A stretch of DNA of 64,000 nucleotides from Pseudomonas sp. Leaf58 (GTDB taxonomy: Bacteria; Pseudomonadota; Gammaproteobacteria; Pseudomonadales; Pseudomonadaceae): NCBI RefSeq assembly GCF_003627215.1, contig NZ_CP032677.1, forward strand, positions 2,919,501 to 2,983,500, written 5' to 3'. The position numbers and the translations under genes are program-made. Each line of letters opens with the position of its first letter. Position 1 is the stretch's first letter. A model generated the notes under the pieces. That model saw nothing but the letters and a program-made list of their open reading frames with translations, had not been told where the DNA came from and searched no databases. This document shows, piece by piece, positions 18,097 to 27,204 of this stretch.

Positions 18097-18562
18097 GAAA
18101 TCACCTCATCAACTTCATGCAGCCAACGCACGCCGAACAGAAACCTGGACGTGAACATGCCTCGACTTTTCCAGAAGAAATTTCCTACAACTAAGTGGAA
18201 GTAATGACGTAACCCTTCACTGTCGCCAAGCCATCGAAAAAAAAGCACCGCTGCGACGGCCCGCTGCTACCACCCACTGCCCTGGCTCGGGCATAGCCCT
18301 GCTCATCCCACGCTCCTTGCGCAAACTATCATTGGGCCATTATCGAGGGATGCAGCGCGAATAGAAGATACAGATCGGGGTAAAAAAACCATTCAGCTCA
18401 AGTGCGAGAGCACATTGGACCTAATGTGGGTAGCGTTCAATGTTTAATGAGTGGCGGGATATTTCGACAAACCTGGGCGGGGATTGATTTGAATGCAGGC
18501 TCTTTCCTAACTTATTGTAGGAAGATTCTTAAATTTAATATTCTAACTTGTGCTTTGGGCAA
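18097..18562. other. Intergenic stretch without a supported gene
   Basis: About 470 bp, more AT-rich than its surroundings, between two minus-strand units. It must hold the promoter of the 16711-18096 gene. The short plus-strand frames that enter it run antisense through mexS and have no ribosome binding site or coding bias, so I see no gene. Confidence 0.6.
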
Positions 18563-18590
18563 ATCGAGCGCCGCGCGGGCGGCGCTCGAT
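18563..18590 (-). terminator. Intrinsic terminator of mexS
   Basis: A perfect 12-bp stem (ATCGAGCGCCGC with its complement) and a 4-nt loop, followed on the minus strand by a short TTT. It lies about 55 bp beyond the mexS stop codon and is the strongest hairpin in this stretch. Confidence 0.7.
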
Positions 18591-18643
18591 CTCGAAGGCA
18601 ACAACAATGCTGAGGCAAGCTGCACCTCACAGCAAGACACCCT

Positions 18644-19666
18644 TCAGTGCTGCGCCATATCCAACACCACGCGCCCACCGCACGGGCATTGGTCCATGTA
18701 CCGATGCGCTTCCACCACCTGCTCGAACGGGTACACCTTGATGATCTGCGGTGTCAGCAAATGGTCGGCAGTGAACTGGTTGATATCGCGCAGGGCGCGC
18801 TGCAGCGCCACCTGGTCCTGGCTAATGCCCAACTCCGGCTTGCCGGTGAAGTTACCGATGCAATGCACATAGAACTGGATGTTCTTCTGGAACGCCGCGC
18901 AGGCCGGGAACGGCGTTTGGTTGCCACCTTGCAGGCCATACAGCACCAGGCTGCCGCGCGGCGCCAGAACATCGCCCAGCAGCGACATCTGCGGCCCGCC
19001 CATGCCATCGAGGACCATGTCCACGCCGCGGCCATCGGTGTACTTGCCAACCTGCAGCAGCAAGTCTTGCTCTTCGGTGACAATCACCTTGTCGGCGCCC
19101 AGGCCCAGCAAGTACTCACGCTGGTCCGCCTCCTTGGTCGCGGCGAACACCTTCAGCCCCAGGGCCTTGCCCAGTTGCACGAAGGCAGGGCCCGCACAGT
19201 GGCTGGCATCGGTGACCAGCGCAGTCTGCCCGGCCTTGGCCCGGGCCAGGTCGACATAGGCGAAATAGGCAATCAGCAGTGGCGTGTAGTGCACGCTGGC
19301 CTCGATCGGGGTGAGCACATCGGGGTAGCGGGTTATGGCGGTACGCGGCAGCACGATGACATCGCCATACACCGGGTGATCGTTGGCACTGGTGGCCGGG
19401 AAGCTGGCCACCCGGTCGCCTACCGCAATGTCCTCGACCCCTTCGCCAACCGCGGTCACCACCCCGGCCATCTCGTGGCCGATACCCGCCGGCAGGCGCG
19501 CTTGGGAGGGGGCCAGGTTCTGGCGCCAGAGCACGTCATACCAGCTCACGCCGACCGCCTCGACGCGGATTTGCACCTCATCGGCAGCCGGTGACAGTTC
19601 GACCTGCTCCTCGCAACGGAGCACGTCGGCAGCGCCGAACTTGTGGAAACGGATCATGCGGGACAT
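18644..19666 (-). CDS. mexS: MexS-like zinc-type quinone oxidoreductase
   Basis: A 340-aa medium-chain dehydrogenase/reductase with GIGHEMAGVVTAVGEGVEDIAVGDRV split over the GroES-like domain and a Rossmann domain from ~residue 140. It lacks the full set of structural zinc cysteines, as in quinone oxidoreductases. It is divergent from a mexT homologue, the arrangement of mexS/mexT in P. aeruginosa, where MexS removes an electrophile or metabolite that otherwise activates MexT. Start is ATG at 19666 with GAGG upstream; ATG three codons later is possible. The assignment rests on sequence type plus neighbour. Confidence 0.82.
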   Translation of the reverse strand: MSRMIRFHKFGAADVLRCEEQVELSPAADEVQIRVEAVGVSWYDVLWRQNLAPSQARLPAGIGHEMAGVVTAVGEGVEDIAVGDRVASFPATSANDHPVYGDVIVLPRTAITRYPDVLTPIEASVHYTPLLIAYFAYVDLARAKAGQTALVTDASHCAGPAFVQLGKALGLKVFAATKEADQREYLLGLGADKVIVTEEQDLLLQVGKYTDGRGVDMVLDGMGGPQMSLLGDVLAPRGSLVLYGLQGGNQTPFPACAAFQKNIQFYVHCIGNFTGKPELGISQDQVALQRALRDINQFTADHLLTPQIIKVYPFEQVVEAHRYMDQCPCGGRVVLDMAQH

Positions 19667-19727
19667 CGCATACCTCGCCTTTGTGAATCTCTAATTACCA
19701 CGGACTTTATCCGGGCTTTGCCGGTTA

Positions 19728-19769
19728 GACCATCAGTGGTCATTAATAGTCGACATGCTTGTTATCGAT
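19728..19769. promoter_or_regulatory. mexS-mexT divergent control region
   Basis: Contains an inverted repeat GACCA-TCAG-TGGTC (19728-19741) and, at 19746-19769, ATAGT-N4-ATGCTT-N5-CGAT, which partly fits the reported MexT site (ATCA-N5-GTCGAT-N4-ACYAT) read on the other strand. LysR-type regulators usually bind such sites between divergent genes. The match is imperfect. Confidence 0.35.
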
Positions 19770-19872
19770 TGGGCACCCGACTTTCCCTGCGATTGGTCCC
19801 CCTAAACCCGTGCAGGGTACCAGCCTTTGGCCTTAAGATTCACCCCTGCCCCATATTAGGCGAAGCGCACCG

Positions 19873-20787
19873 ATGAATCGAAACGACCTGCGTCGCGTAG
19901 ACCTCAACCTGCTGATCGTATTCGAAACGCTGATGCACGAGCGCAGCGTGACCCGTGCCGCGGAAAAACTGTTCCTCGGCCAGCCTGCCATTAGTGCGGC
20001 CCTGTCGCGCCTGCGCAACCTGTTCGACGACCCGCTGTTCGTGCGTACTGGCCGCAGCATGGAGCCTTCGGCGCGGGCTAACGAAATCTTCGCCCTGCTG
20101 TCTCCGGCGCTGGACTCGATTTCCACAGCGGTCAGCCGCGCCGCCGAGTTCGACCCGGCCACCAGCAACGCGGTGTTCCGCATCGGCCTGTCGGACGACG
20201 CCGAATTCGCCCTGCTGCCACAGTTGCTAAAGCGCATTCGCGCCGAAGCGCCGGGTATCGTGCTGGTGGTGCGCCGGGTCAATTACCTGCTGATGCCGAC
20301 GTTACTGGCCTCGGGCGAGATCTCGGTGGGGGTCAGCTACACCAGCGAACTGCCGGCCAACGCCAAGCGCAAGATACTGCGCCGCAGCATGCCGAAACTG
20401 CTGCGTGCCGACAGCGTGCCCGGCAGCATCACCCTGGACGATTTCTGTGCGCGACCGCATGCGTTGGTGTCGTTTGCCGGGGACCTGTCGGGGTTCATCG
20501 ATGAAGCGCTGGAAGCGATCGGCCGCAAGCGCCATGTGGTGCTGGCGGTACCGCAGTTCAACGGGCTGGGGAGCTTGCTGGCCGGCACCGATATTGTCGC
20601 CACGGTGCCGGACTACACAGCGGATGCGTTGACCGCAGCGGGTGGTTTGCGGGCTGAGGATTTGCCGCTGGAGGTGCGCAGTTTCGAACTGCACATGGCC
20701 TGGCGCGGGGCGCAGGACAATGACCCGGCGGAGCGCTGGTTGCGGTCGCGGATACAGATGTTTTTTGGCGATCCGGATAGTCTTTAG
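19873..20787 (+). CDS. mexT: LysR-type regulator MexT
   Basis: A 304-aa LysR regulator with the winged-helix DNA-binding domain at residues ~9-65 (VTRAAEKLFLGQPAISAALS) and an effector domain to the end. The sequence closely resembles what I know of MexT, including the start MNRNDLRRVDLNLLIVFETL and the C-terminus QMFFGDPDSL; 304 aa is the length of active MexT. MexT activates the mexEF-oprN efflux operon, which normally follows it; here it is followed by an accessory region instead. The gene is intact. Its last 33 bp are duplicated at 48674-48706. Confidence 0.88.
   Translation: MNRNDLRRVDLNLLIVFETLMHERSVTRAAEKLFLGQPAISAALSRLRNLFDDPLFVRTGRSMEPSARANEIFALLSPALDSISTAVSRAAEFDPATSNAVFRIGLSDDAEFALLPQLLKRIRAEAPGIVLVVRRVNYLLMPTLLASGEISVGVSYTSELPANAKRKILRRSMPKLLRADSVPGSITLDDFCARPHALVSFAGDLSGFIDEALEAIGRKRHVVLAVPQFNGLGSLLAGTDIVATVPDYTADALTAAGGLRAEDLPLEVRSFELHMAWRGAQDNDPAERWLRSRIQMFFGDPDSL
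20755..20787 (+). repeat. mexT 3' end as candidate attachment core (left)
   Basis: The last 11 codons of mexT, including the stop, recur at 48674-48706 with 30 of 33 bases identical. All three differences are synonymous. Duplication of a gene's 3' end with synonymous changes is the pattern left by islands that integrate in a gene end and restore it. Confidence 0.6.
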
Positions 20788-21223
20788 GAGCTTCGCGCAT
20801 GCTTGTTAGCTGATCATTTTTTCTGCCTTTTCCTAACCTCGAAGCGCCATTTACTTCCAGCTAATTGCTACATTTGGGGCATATTTGAGGGCATGCTCTG
20901 GATGGTTTGAGATTGTCGGCGCTGACCAACGGTCAGATAGTGCGGTAGTGCTCGCGACTGGTGATATCGAAACAACGGATGGTCTCTCTAAGCTCCCCTT
21001 GCGGGAGAACAGGCGCTTGGCCTTATCGTGACCCTGTTCTGATCACGGCTAAAGCCTTCTATCCAGCGAGGCAAAGCCAACCGGCAATGGCCTGTTGACC
21101 ATGTACAGCTGATGTAGGCGCTTTTCAGCCCCCCCAACTGGCCATCAACGATGGCCAGATTCTTGAACACGACAAATGTGCTTAGAAATTATGTGGACCT
21201 CGAGCCGAGTGATGGTGGAGGGG
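20788..21223. other. Island left-end junction with arm-like direct repeats
   Basis: About 435 bp without a convincing gene. Two near-identical direct repeats, ATTTGGGGCAT (20872-20882) and ATTTGAGGGCAT (20883-20894), resemble arm-type sites found beside integrase attachment cores. A short minus-strand frame (20988-21170) has no recognisable product and may be a decayed fragment. No mexE start is present. Confidence 0.4.
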
Positions 21224-22105
21224 TCAATCCTTACTTGCGTAAACCCGATCAGCAAACCTGGAAATCGCATCAGCCATCTCCTTCGGCCGCTCAGGTGCAA
21301 GGGCATGGCCTGCTCCGGCAATTACTTGGTGTTCCACTCGATCACCAAGCATTGACTTCAAGATGTTTGGGATTACCACAGCATCCTTTTCAGCTTGTAA
21401 ATCAAGAATGGGTACCGTGTTTCCAGCAGACCAATAGCTTTCAACCGGAGTGCTATCTCGGGCGTGATCTTGAGCCACATGGGTTTTGTCGTACCACCCC
21501 GTCAGCCAGGCTCGCGCATCATTACCTGGGGCGAAGAATGCCAGCTCAAGGTATTTTAGGCGCTGGGCTTCGGGCAAGGCATAGTTCCCCGCGCCCTTGA
21601 TGGCTTCAACCATCCTTCCATAGGGTTTCTCGGAAGATCCTGGAGGCAACTTGCCAATAGAGGCAGCAGCCAACACTACGCCTTTCACAAGGTCTGGACG
21701 ATCAACCGCAAGGACTCGAGCTGGCTGACTTCCCCAAGCATGGCCGACGACAATTGCTGCCCCGGTATGAGCCTTGTCCATCACCAGCGCAACATCGGCT
21801 GCAAAATCATGCAACGTAGGCGTGTCCATGGGAGCCCGGCTTCCATTGACACCCCGCGGCTCTGGCCGAATGACTCGGTAACCATCATCAGCCAAGTAAC
21901 TGGCTACCTGATCGTAGTCGTGAGCGCCTCGTCCCTTGGACGGCAGGATAACGATGGTTTTTCCAGAGCCCTGAACCAACGCCTCAATGTGGACATCGCC
22001 CTTGCTGGCCGTCAGGACGGACACATCACTCGTGGCGTGCGCAAATTGGCTCGCCAAGCAAAAACTGAGCAGAGTCAGTGAAGTCGCAAAATACGTAGAA
22101 CGCAT
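21224..22105 (-). CDS. Exported alpha/beta hydrolase-fold protein with Ala at the nucleophile elbow
   Basis: A 293-aa protein with a signal peptide (cleavage near FAHA-T, ~residue 25) and an alpha/beta hydrolase fold: IVILPSKGRGAHDYDQV, RVIRPEPRGVNGS, then VVGHAWGSQPAR and GAGHALAPERP with the catalytic-type histidine. The nucleophile elbow reads GHAWG, so the usual serine is alanine. This seems to be a feature of a subfamily, since the paralogue at 28975 has the same motif. Activity is uncertain. It lies downstream of a LysR gene on the same strand, 212 bp away. Start is ATG at 22105 with AGAGG upstream. Confidence 0.75.
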   Translation of the reverse strand: MRSTYFATSLTLLSFCLASQFAHATSDVSVLTASKGDVHIEALVQGSGKTIVILPSKGRGAHDYDQVASYLADDGYRVIRPEPRGVNGSRAPMDTPTLHDFAADVALVMDKAHTGAAIVVGHAWGSQPARVLAVDRPDLVKGVVLAAASIGKLPPGSSEKPYGRMVEAIKGAGNYALPEAQRLKYLELAFFAPGNDARAWLTGWYDKTHVAQDHARDSTPVESYWSAGNTVPILDLQAEKDAVVIPNILKSMLGDRVEHQVIAGAGHALAPERPKEMADAISRFADRVYASKD

Positions 22106-22317
22106 GGTCTATGCCTCTTATTTTTATCTGAGATGCGGAAGCTGGTATCTGCCCCGCTGACAGCAGACTATGCGTTTGACAAAACTTGACAAATACCTTG
22201 TATCGATAGCTATTCATGACTATCGAGCATGGCTCATTCCATACTCTTCGACGATGAAAAGACTCGTTTGGGAGATCGAAGTCAAACACGGGGCAGACTG
22301 AGGTTTGAGCATGCCGT

Positions 22318-23244
22318 TCATTGTGCCAACCAGTGGGTTGCCTCTTTCCAAGCACCAACCGTAACCAATTCCTCCAGGGTCTCCAGCAAGATTTTTTCAT
22401 AGCTCAAGGCCAGACGAGAGCTGCGTCGCTCGCGTAGTCGAGTCAACGAGACAGTTGAGCGAATACCGGGCCTTTCAATTGCGTGACCTACCAGCGCGTG
22501 ACTGTTCATATCCTCCTGAACAGCGGCATGCGCGAGAATCGAGTAGCCAAGCCCCTCAGCGACCAGCCGCTTCGTCAAGCTGACGCTATCGACCTCAAGC
22601 ACAACATTCAGGCGGACCGCGTTTTGCGCGGCGATCTGTTCCACAAGGCGGCGGTTGCTATGCGGCAAACCTGGCAAAATTAAAGGGAAATCACCAAGCG
22701 CAGTCAGGCGTACGTTACGTGAAGCCTCGCCAGGTGGCCCAACCAGCACCATCCGTTCGCTAAACAAGGGCCGTACATCGAACGCCTCGATCAAGGGTTG
22801 GTTATAGACAACTGCCACATCGATACGGCCCTCCAGCAACCATTCCTGAAGCGATGTGCTGAGGCCTTCAAGCGCATGCAGCGACGCCTTTGGCCACCGT
22901 TCCTTGAATTTACGAATCAGCTGAGGCCCAACAATTGATCCAATTGCCGGGGGGAGGCCTATCGCCAGATGTCCCCGCTCCTCATCCGCGGTGTTGCGCA
23001 CATGGTCTGCAGTCTCTTCCATGTAGCGGAGCATGATTTCTGCGCGTTCCAGCAAGCGAGAGCCTGCTGCGGTCAGCTCAACGCCTCTCCCATGTCGAGT
23101 GAATAGCTCGACCTGCAACTGCTCCTCCAGCTTTGCAATCTGTCGACTGAGCGCCGGCTGAGCGATGAATAAATCCCTTGCAGCTCGGCTGAATCCACCG
23201 CATTGGGCGACCTTGACGAAGGAACGTAGCTCACGAATATCCAC
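22318..23244 (-). CDS. LysR-type regulator of the dctA-hydrolase operon
   Basis: A 308-aa LysR regulator. The DNA-binding domain covers residues 1-60 (MDIRELRSFVKVAQCGGFSR, then AARDLFIAQPALSRQIAKLE) and the effector domain resembles the Nac/CynR-like branch. It is divergent from the dctA operon at 23411, with about 165 bp between them, which is the classic LysR arrangement; the divergent operon and the downstream hydrolase gene are the likely targets. The ligand is not known. Confidence 0.85.
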   Translation of the reverse strand: MDIRELRSFVKVAQCGGFSRAARDLFIAQPALSRQIAKLEEQLQVELFTRHGRGVELTAAGSRLLERAEIMLRYMEETADHVRNTADEERGHLAIGLPPAIGSIVGPQLIRKFKERWPKASLHALEGLSTSLQEWLLEGRIDVAVVYNQPLIEAFDVRPLFSERMVLVGPPGEASRNVRLTALGDFPLILPGLPHSNRRLVEQIAAQNAVRLNVVLEVDSVSLTKRLVAEGLGYSILAHAAVQEDMNSHALVGHAIERPGIRSTVSLTRLRERRSSRLALSYEKILLETLEELVTVGAWKEATHWLAQ

Positions 23245-23264
23245 CTTTCACCCCATGCTGTATT

Positions 23265-23340
23265 GGCATAGCTTTTTATCAAAATAAGGTTTTTGCACCG
23301 ATTACGCCAGATCTCTATGCTCAGTTCTAATAGCTATGCC
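23265..23340. promoter_or_regulatory. Distant inverted repeat in LysR-dctA intergenic region
   Basis: GGCATAGCT (23265-23273) and AGCTATGCC (23332-23340) are perfect complements separated by 58 bp in the divergent control region. They could be two regulator half-sites joined by looping, or the arms of separate dimers. No further support is visible. Confidence 0.35.
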
Positions 23341-23410
23341 GGTGGGATTGGCCATCCCAGCATGCGAACCACAAGAACAATGACGCCCATTCCATGGGCG
23401 AGGAATTGCC

Positions 23411-24763
23411 ATGAACCAGTTGAAGAAACTCCACGTTCAGGTGCTGATAGCACTTGTCGCTGCCGTCATCCTCGGTTTCGCCGCGCCCACATGGGCCACT
23501 GCCATGAAACCACTAGGTCAGGCCTTTATCGCGCTCCTAAAAATGATGCTCGCTCCGATCGTCTTCGTGACCTTGGTGCATGGCCTCACCCACGTTCAGG
23601 ACATGCGAAAGCTCGGCCGGCTGGGCATCAAGTCACTGCTCTATTTTGAAGTCGTCAGCACGGTCGCGATGCTCGTCGGCTTTGTGCTGGTAAACGTTGT
23701 CGAGCCAGGCGTAGGTTTGCACGCAACGGGGATGAATGAATCCTCGGCGGCCATCAAAGCTACAGCCGCAGCTGGTGAAGTCTCGGTGATCACCTACCTG
23801 CTGAGCTTGATTCCGCACACCCTTGTGGATGCTTTCGCCAAAGGCGACATCATTCAAGTCCTGCTGATCTCAGTACTGGCCGGTATTGCTATCAATCGTA
23901 CGTGCGGGCCAGAGTCCGTTGCAGTGCGCGCGATTGACGAGGCTCAATCCATCCTCTTCAAGATGCTCAGCTTCATCATGAAGCTGGCCCCCCTTGGCGC
24001 ATTTGGCGCAATGGCCGCTGCGATCGGTAGCTACGGTGGCGACACTCTGCTTTACCTTCTCAAGCTCATCGCCGTTTACTACGCCGCCTCGCTCCTGTTC
24101 GTGTTCGGAGTGCTCGGCACCATCAGCTGGTCGGTTGGCCTGCCGTTCATGACCGTACTGCGGTTGATCCGCGATGAGATCCTGCTTGTCTTCGGTACCG
24201 CGTCGGGTGAAGTCGCATTCCCTCGTCTTATCGAGAAACTGAAACGTACTGGCTGTGATGAGGTGGTTGTTGGATTCGTGCTGCCAGCCGGCTACAGCTT
24301 CAATCTGGACGGCACAGCCATCTACATGGCAATTGCCATCGGCTTTATTGCTCAAGCCACTGACACTCCATTCTCGCTGTGGCAACAGGCCGGCCTGCTG
24401 GCAATCCTCAGCATTACCTCCAAAGGCGGTACCACCGTCGCAGGTGGTGCCTTCATCAAGCTGGCAGCCACCCTGCAGTCTGTACAGACCCTTCCACTGA
24501 GCGGCCTGGGCCTTCTGTTCGGGATTGATCGGATCATGGCGACAGCAACAGCCCTGACCAACATCGTTGGCAACACCATCGCCGTTTTCGCAATCGCCCG
24601 CTGGGAGGGTGCTTTTGATCCGGAGGCGTTCGAACGTGAAACGGGCCGTGCCCCTGGCCGCAGCCTGCTGCGCCCCTCGGATGTCAGCGCAGCTCAAGTA
24701 ACTGCCCCCGAAACTGCTGTGCAAGCCCAACCTCAGCCCCAATCGCAAACCCAGCACTCGTAA
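23411..24763 (+). CDS. dctA: DctA-type C4-dicarboxylate:cation symporter
   Basis: A 450-aa DAACS-family carrier importing C4-dicarboxylates or related organic acids with protons or sodium. Family motifs are LLKMMLAPIVFVTLVHG, the re-entrant loop GTASGEVAFPRLIEKL, GYSFNLDGTAIYMA and SKGGTTVAGGAF. The C-terminal ~40 residues are a Q/A/P-rich tail, slightly longer than usual. Start is ATG at 23411 with GAGGA 6 nt upstream. It leads a tightly spaced operon (11 bp to the next gene), so its substrate is probably the compound degraded by that operon rather than succinate in general. Confidence 0.9.
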   Translation: MNQLKKLHVQVLIALVAAVILGFAAPTWATAMKPLGQAFIALLKMMLAPIVFVTLVHGLTHVQDMRKLGRLGIKSLLYFEVVSTVAMLVGFVLVNVVEPGVGLHATGMNESSAAIKATAAAGEVSVITYLLSLIPHTLVDAFAKGDIIQVLLISVLAGIAINRTCGPESVAVRAIDEAQSILFKMLSFIMKLAPLGAFGAMAAAIGSYGGDTLLYLLKLIAVYYAASLLFVFGVLGTISWSVGLPFMTVLRLIRDEILLVFGTASGEVAFPRLIEKLKRTGCDEVVVGFVLPAGYSFNLDGTAIYMAIAIGFIAQATDTPFSLWQQAGLLAILSITSKGGTTVAGGAFIKLAATLQSVQTLPLSGLGLLFGIDRIMATATALTNIVGNTIAVFAIARWEGAFDPEAFERETGRAPGRSLLRPSDVSAAQVTAPETAVQAQPQPQSQTQHS

Positions 24764-24774
24764 CAGGAACGGCC

Positions 24775-25335
24775 ATGAATCGCTTGCCTCCCATTGATCC
24801 GCAACAACTGAATGACGCCCAGCGTGTCGTTTACGACCGCATCGCCAACGGCCCACGCAAAGGTGTTCGCGGCCCGCTCGCCATCTGGCTACATCGACCA
24901 GAACTGGCTGAGTGCGCCCAGGCCCTCGGACGCTACTGCCGCTACGACAGCTGCCTGGAACCGCGCCTCTCTGAATTGGCCATTCTGCTGATGGGGCGTC
25001 ATTGGCTCGCAGAGTATGAGTGGGCTGCACATAAGCCGTTTGCTCTGGAAGCCGGCCTGGTTCCCGAGATCATCGACGCCATCCGCGATGGTAAAGAGCC
25101 GAGCTTTCACAAAGCCGACGAAGCATTGGTTTATCGCTTCGTTCGTGAACTCCACGACACCCGCGGCATTAGCGACGGCCTCTACAAAGAGTTCATTGAG
25201 CTGCTGGGTAACGACGCCGCGGTCGATCTCGTTGGCATTGCCGGCTACTACACGCTGATTTCCATGACTATCAAGGTCTTCGAAGTACCGCCACCGGCTG
25301 GTGTCGCTCTCGAACTGCCTACCACGTTGAATTGA
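24775..25335 (+). CDS. Carboxymuconolactone decarboxylase/AhpD-family protein
   Basis: A 186-aa helical protein of the CMD/AhpD superfamily. The recognisable core is CLEPRLSELAILLMGRHWLAEYEW split before AHKPFALEAGLVPEIIDAI, typical of gamma-carboxymuconolactone decarboxylase-like proteins; there is no CxxC pair, so an AhpD peroxidase role is unlikely. It may decarboxylate a lactone or muconate-like intermediate; that is inferred from the neighbouring lactonase-type genes. Good ribosome binding site (AGGAACGG), 11 bp after dctA. Confidence 0.8.
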   Translation: MNRLPPIDPQQLNDAQRVVYDRIANGPRKGVRGPLAIWLHRPELAECAQALGRYCRYDSCLEPRLSELAILLMGRHWLAEYEWAAHKPFALEAGLVPEIIDAIRDGKEPSFHKADEALVYRFVRELHDTRGISDGLYKEFIELLGNDAAVDLVGIAGYYTLISMTIKVFEVPPPAGVALELPTTLN

Positions 25336-25345
25336 GGATTACCCC

Positions 25346-26164
25346 ATGACTGAAGTTATTCCAACCAGCGATCGCTTGAAAGGCAAGGTCGCCATCGTCA
25401 CCGGTGCAGGTTGTGTGGGTGCCGGCTGGGGTAATGGCCGTGCCGTGGCAGTACTGTTTGCTCTTGCCGGCGCCAAGGTGTTCGCTGTCGATCGCGACCT
25501 CGGCGCCATGGAGGAAACGCTGGGCCGTATTCGTGAAGCGGGTGGTGAAGTGACGCCGTATGCCTGCGACGTCACCGACAACTCAGCGGTAGCTGCCATG
25601 GTAGAAGCCTGCAAGCAAGCGTACGGGACTGTAGACATCCTGGTGAATAACGTCGGCGGTTCCGCCGCGGGTGGCGCTGTTGCCCTGCCAGAGGACAAGT
25701 TCGACGCCCAGATCGCTCTGAACCTGAAAAGTGTGTACCTGACCTGTAAACACGTGATCCCGGTAATGGAGGCACAAGGCAGCGGCTCAATCATCAACAC
25801 TGCTTCGACGTCCGGCATCCGGTTCACCGGCTCTGCGCAAGTCGCCTACGCCGCGAGCAAGGCCGGTGTCATCCAACTGGGCCGCGTTACAGCCGTTGAG
25901 TACGCCCCCAAAGGTATTCGCGTAAATACCGTGGTACCCGGTCAGTTGCATACGCCTATGGTCGAAGTCCGTCTCGCAGGGCAGCGCACCGGCGGCGACG
26001 TAAACAAGCTGCTCGACTCCCGCCTGGCTCGAATTCCACTGGGCTTCATGGGCGATGGTCGTGACACCGCTTACGCCGCGCTGTACCTGGCCAGTGATGA
26101 GTCGCGCTTCGTGACTGGTACCGAGATCGTCGTCGACGGCGGCATGACCGTTCGCTGCGGCTGA
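25346..26164 (+). CDS. Short-chain dehydrogenase/reductase
   Basis: A 272-aa classical SDR that oxidises or reduces an alcohol/ketone with NAD(P). The cofactor motif is modified (VTGAGCVGAGWGNG, ~residues 18-31) but still glycine-rich. The acidic residue after the second strand (AVDRD) suggests NAD preference. NNVGG, the serine in NTASTSG and the YAASK active site are all present. Fourth-step position in a catabolic operon suggests oxidation of a pathway intermediate; the substrate is unknown. GAGGA lies 7 nt before the ATG. Confidence 0.9.
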   Translation: MTEVIPTSDRLKGKVAIVTGAGCVGAGWGNGRAVAVLFALAGAKVFAVDRDLGAMEETLGRIREAGGEVTPYACDVTDNSAVAAMVEACKQAYGTVDILVNNVGGSAAGGAVALPEDKFDAQIALNLKSVYLTCKHVIPVMEAQGSGSIINTASTSGIRFTGSAQVAYAASKAGVIQLGRVTAVEYAPKGIRVNTVVPGQLHTPMVEVRLAGQRTGGDVNKLLDSRLARIPLGFMGDGRDTAYAALYLASDESRFVTGTEIVVDGGMTVRCG

Positions 26165-26223
26165 CTTCTATAGGGGCCGGCCATGGCCCCTCGTCCACCG
26201 ACAAACAATAAGAGCAGGTCACC

Positions 26224-27168
26224 ATGGACGATCAAAATCAAGTTCAGGCCTCACGACGCCTGTTCATCAAGCACACAGCCATCGCTGCAGCAGGTATCAC
26301 CCTACTCGGCGGAGCAACCAGCCAGACATTTGGAGCCTCCATGTCCAGTCCAACCAATGCGCCTGGGATGTGGGATTGCCACACCCATATTTACGGCCCC
26401 TGGGATCGTTTCCCACTCCCTGCGAACGCCGCATACACTCCCGCCCCCGCGCCATTTTCAGATCTTCTGGCGTTGCATCAGCGCCTTGGCATTGAGCACG
26501 GTGTGCTTGTTCAAGCTGCGCCCTATGGAACGGATCACTCCGCCATCCTGGCCGCAATCGCTGAGAGCGGTGGACACTACCGCGGCGTTGGTCTGATCGA
26601 CGAAACCACCACCGATGAGCAGCTGCAGGTTCTGCACGACGGCGGGCTGCGTGGCATCCGTTTCAACCTGATGGGGCACCTGCCAGGCGCACGGGATCCT
26701 CAAAAGCTGCGACAACTGGCCGAACGTGTTGCTCCATTTGGATGGCATGTGTTGGTTCACGGAGAACTGCACACTTTGTTGCCGTTCCTGGACCAGTGGA
26801 AGGACCTGAAGACGCCTCTGGTCATTGATCACATGGCGCGCCCAGATTTCACCCAACCCCTCGATAGAGAAGAGCTTGCTGCTCTGAAGAAGCATCTTGA
26901 GCATTCGGCTCGATGGATCAAGCTCTCCGGTATCGATCGCGCCATGCAGGGCCAACCTGGCCCGTGGCCGCAGGCTCTGGATTACGTTCGCGAGTTTCTG
27001 GAGTACGCCCCGGAACGCGCGATTTGGGGCTCCGATTGGCCGCATCCAAACATCAAGGGCTCCCCTCCGGATGACCGCCAACTGCTCGACTTCATTCAAC
27101 AGGTATGTGACAGCCCTGCACTGAAACAAGCCGTTCTGGTCGACAACCCGGCCCGCTTGTACCGCTGA
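26224..27168 (+). CDS. Tat-type amidohydrolase-2 family lactonase/hydrolase
   Basis: A 314-aa TIM-barrel amidohydrolase of the type that includes 2-pyrone-4,6-dicarboxylate lactonase. The metal-site motif DCHTHIYG starts near residue 56, HGELH near 180, DHMARPDF near 203 and GSDWPHPN near 271. The first ~35 residues look like a twin-arginine signal (RRLFIKHTAIAAAG, hydrophobic run, then small residues). That would place the enzyme in the periplasm, unlike most relatives. Alternatively an internal ATG at 26341 (MSSPTNAPGMWDCHTH) makes a cytosolic form. Ring-lactone hydrolysis is the best guess given the SMP-30 neighbour. Confidence 0.85.
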   Translation: MDDQNQVQASRRLFIKHTAIAAAGITLLGGATSQTFGASMSSPTNAPGMWDCHTHIYGPWDRFPLPANAAYTPAPAPFSDLLALHQRLGIEHGVLVQAAPYGTDHSAILAAIAESGGHYRGVGLIDETTTDEQLQVLHDGGLRGIRFNLMGHLPGARDPQKLRQLAERVAPFGWHVLVHGELHTLLPFLDQWKDLKTPLVIDHMARPDFTQPLDREELAALKKHLEHSARWIKLSGIDRAMQGQPGPWPQALDYVREFLEYAPERAIWGSDWPHPNIKGSPPDDRQLLDFIQQVCDSPALKQAVLVDNPARLYR

Positions 27169-27204
27169 GCACTTTTGGTTTCAACACACTGACGGAAACG
27201 AATA

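Noticed and set aside
18402..18872. 156-codon plus-strand frame crossing an intergenic stretch into mexS
   Set aside because: Runs antisense through mexS and through its terminator hairpin; no homology seen.
20988..21170. Short minus-strand frame as a transposase remnant
   Set aside because: Position at an island edge made this tempting, but no transposase motif could be recognised.
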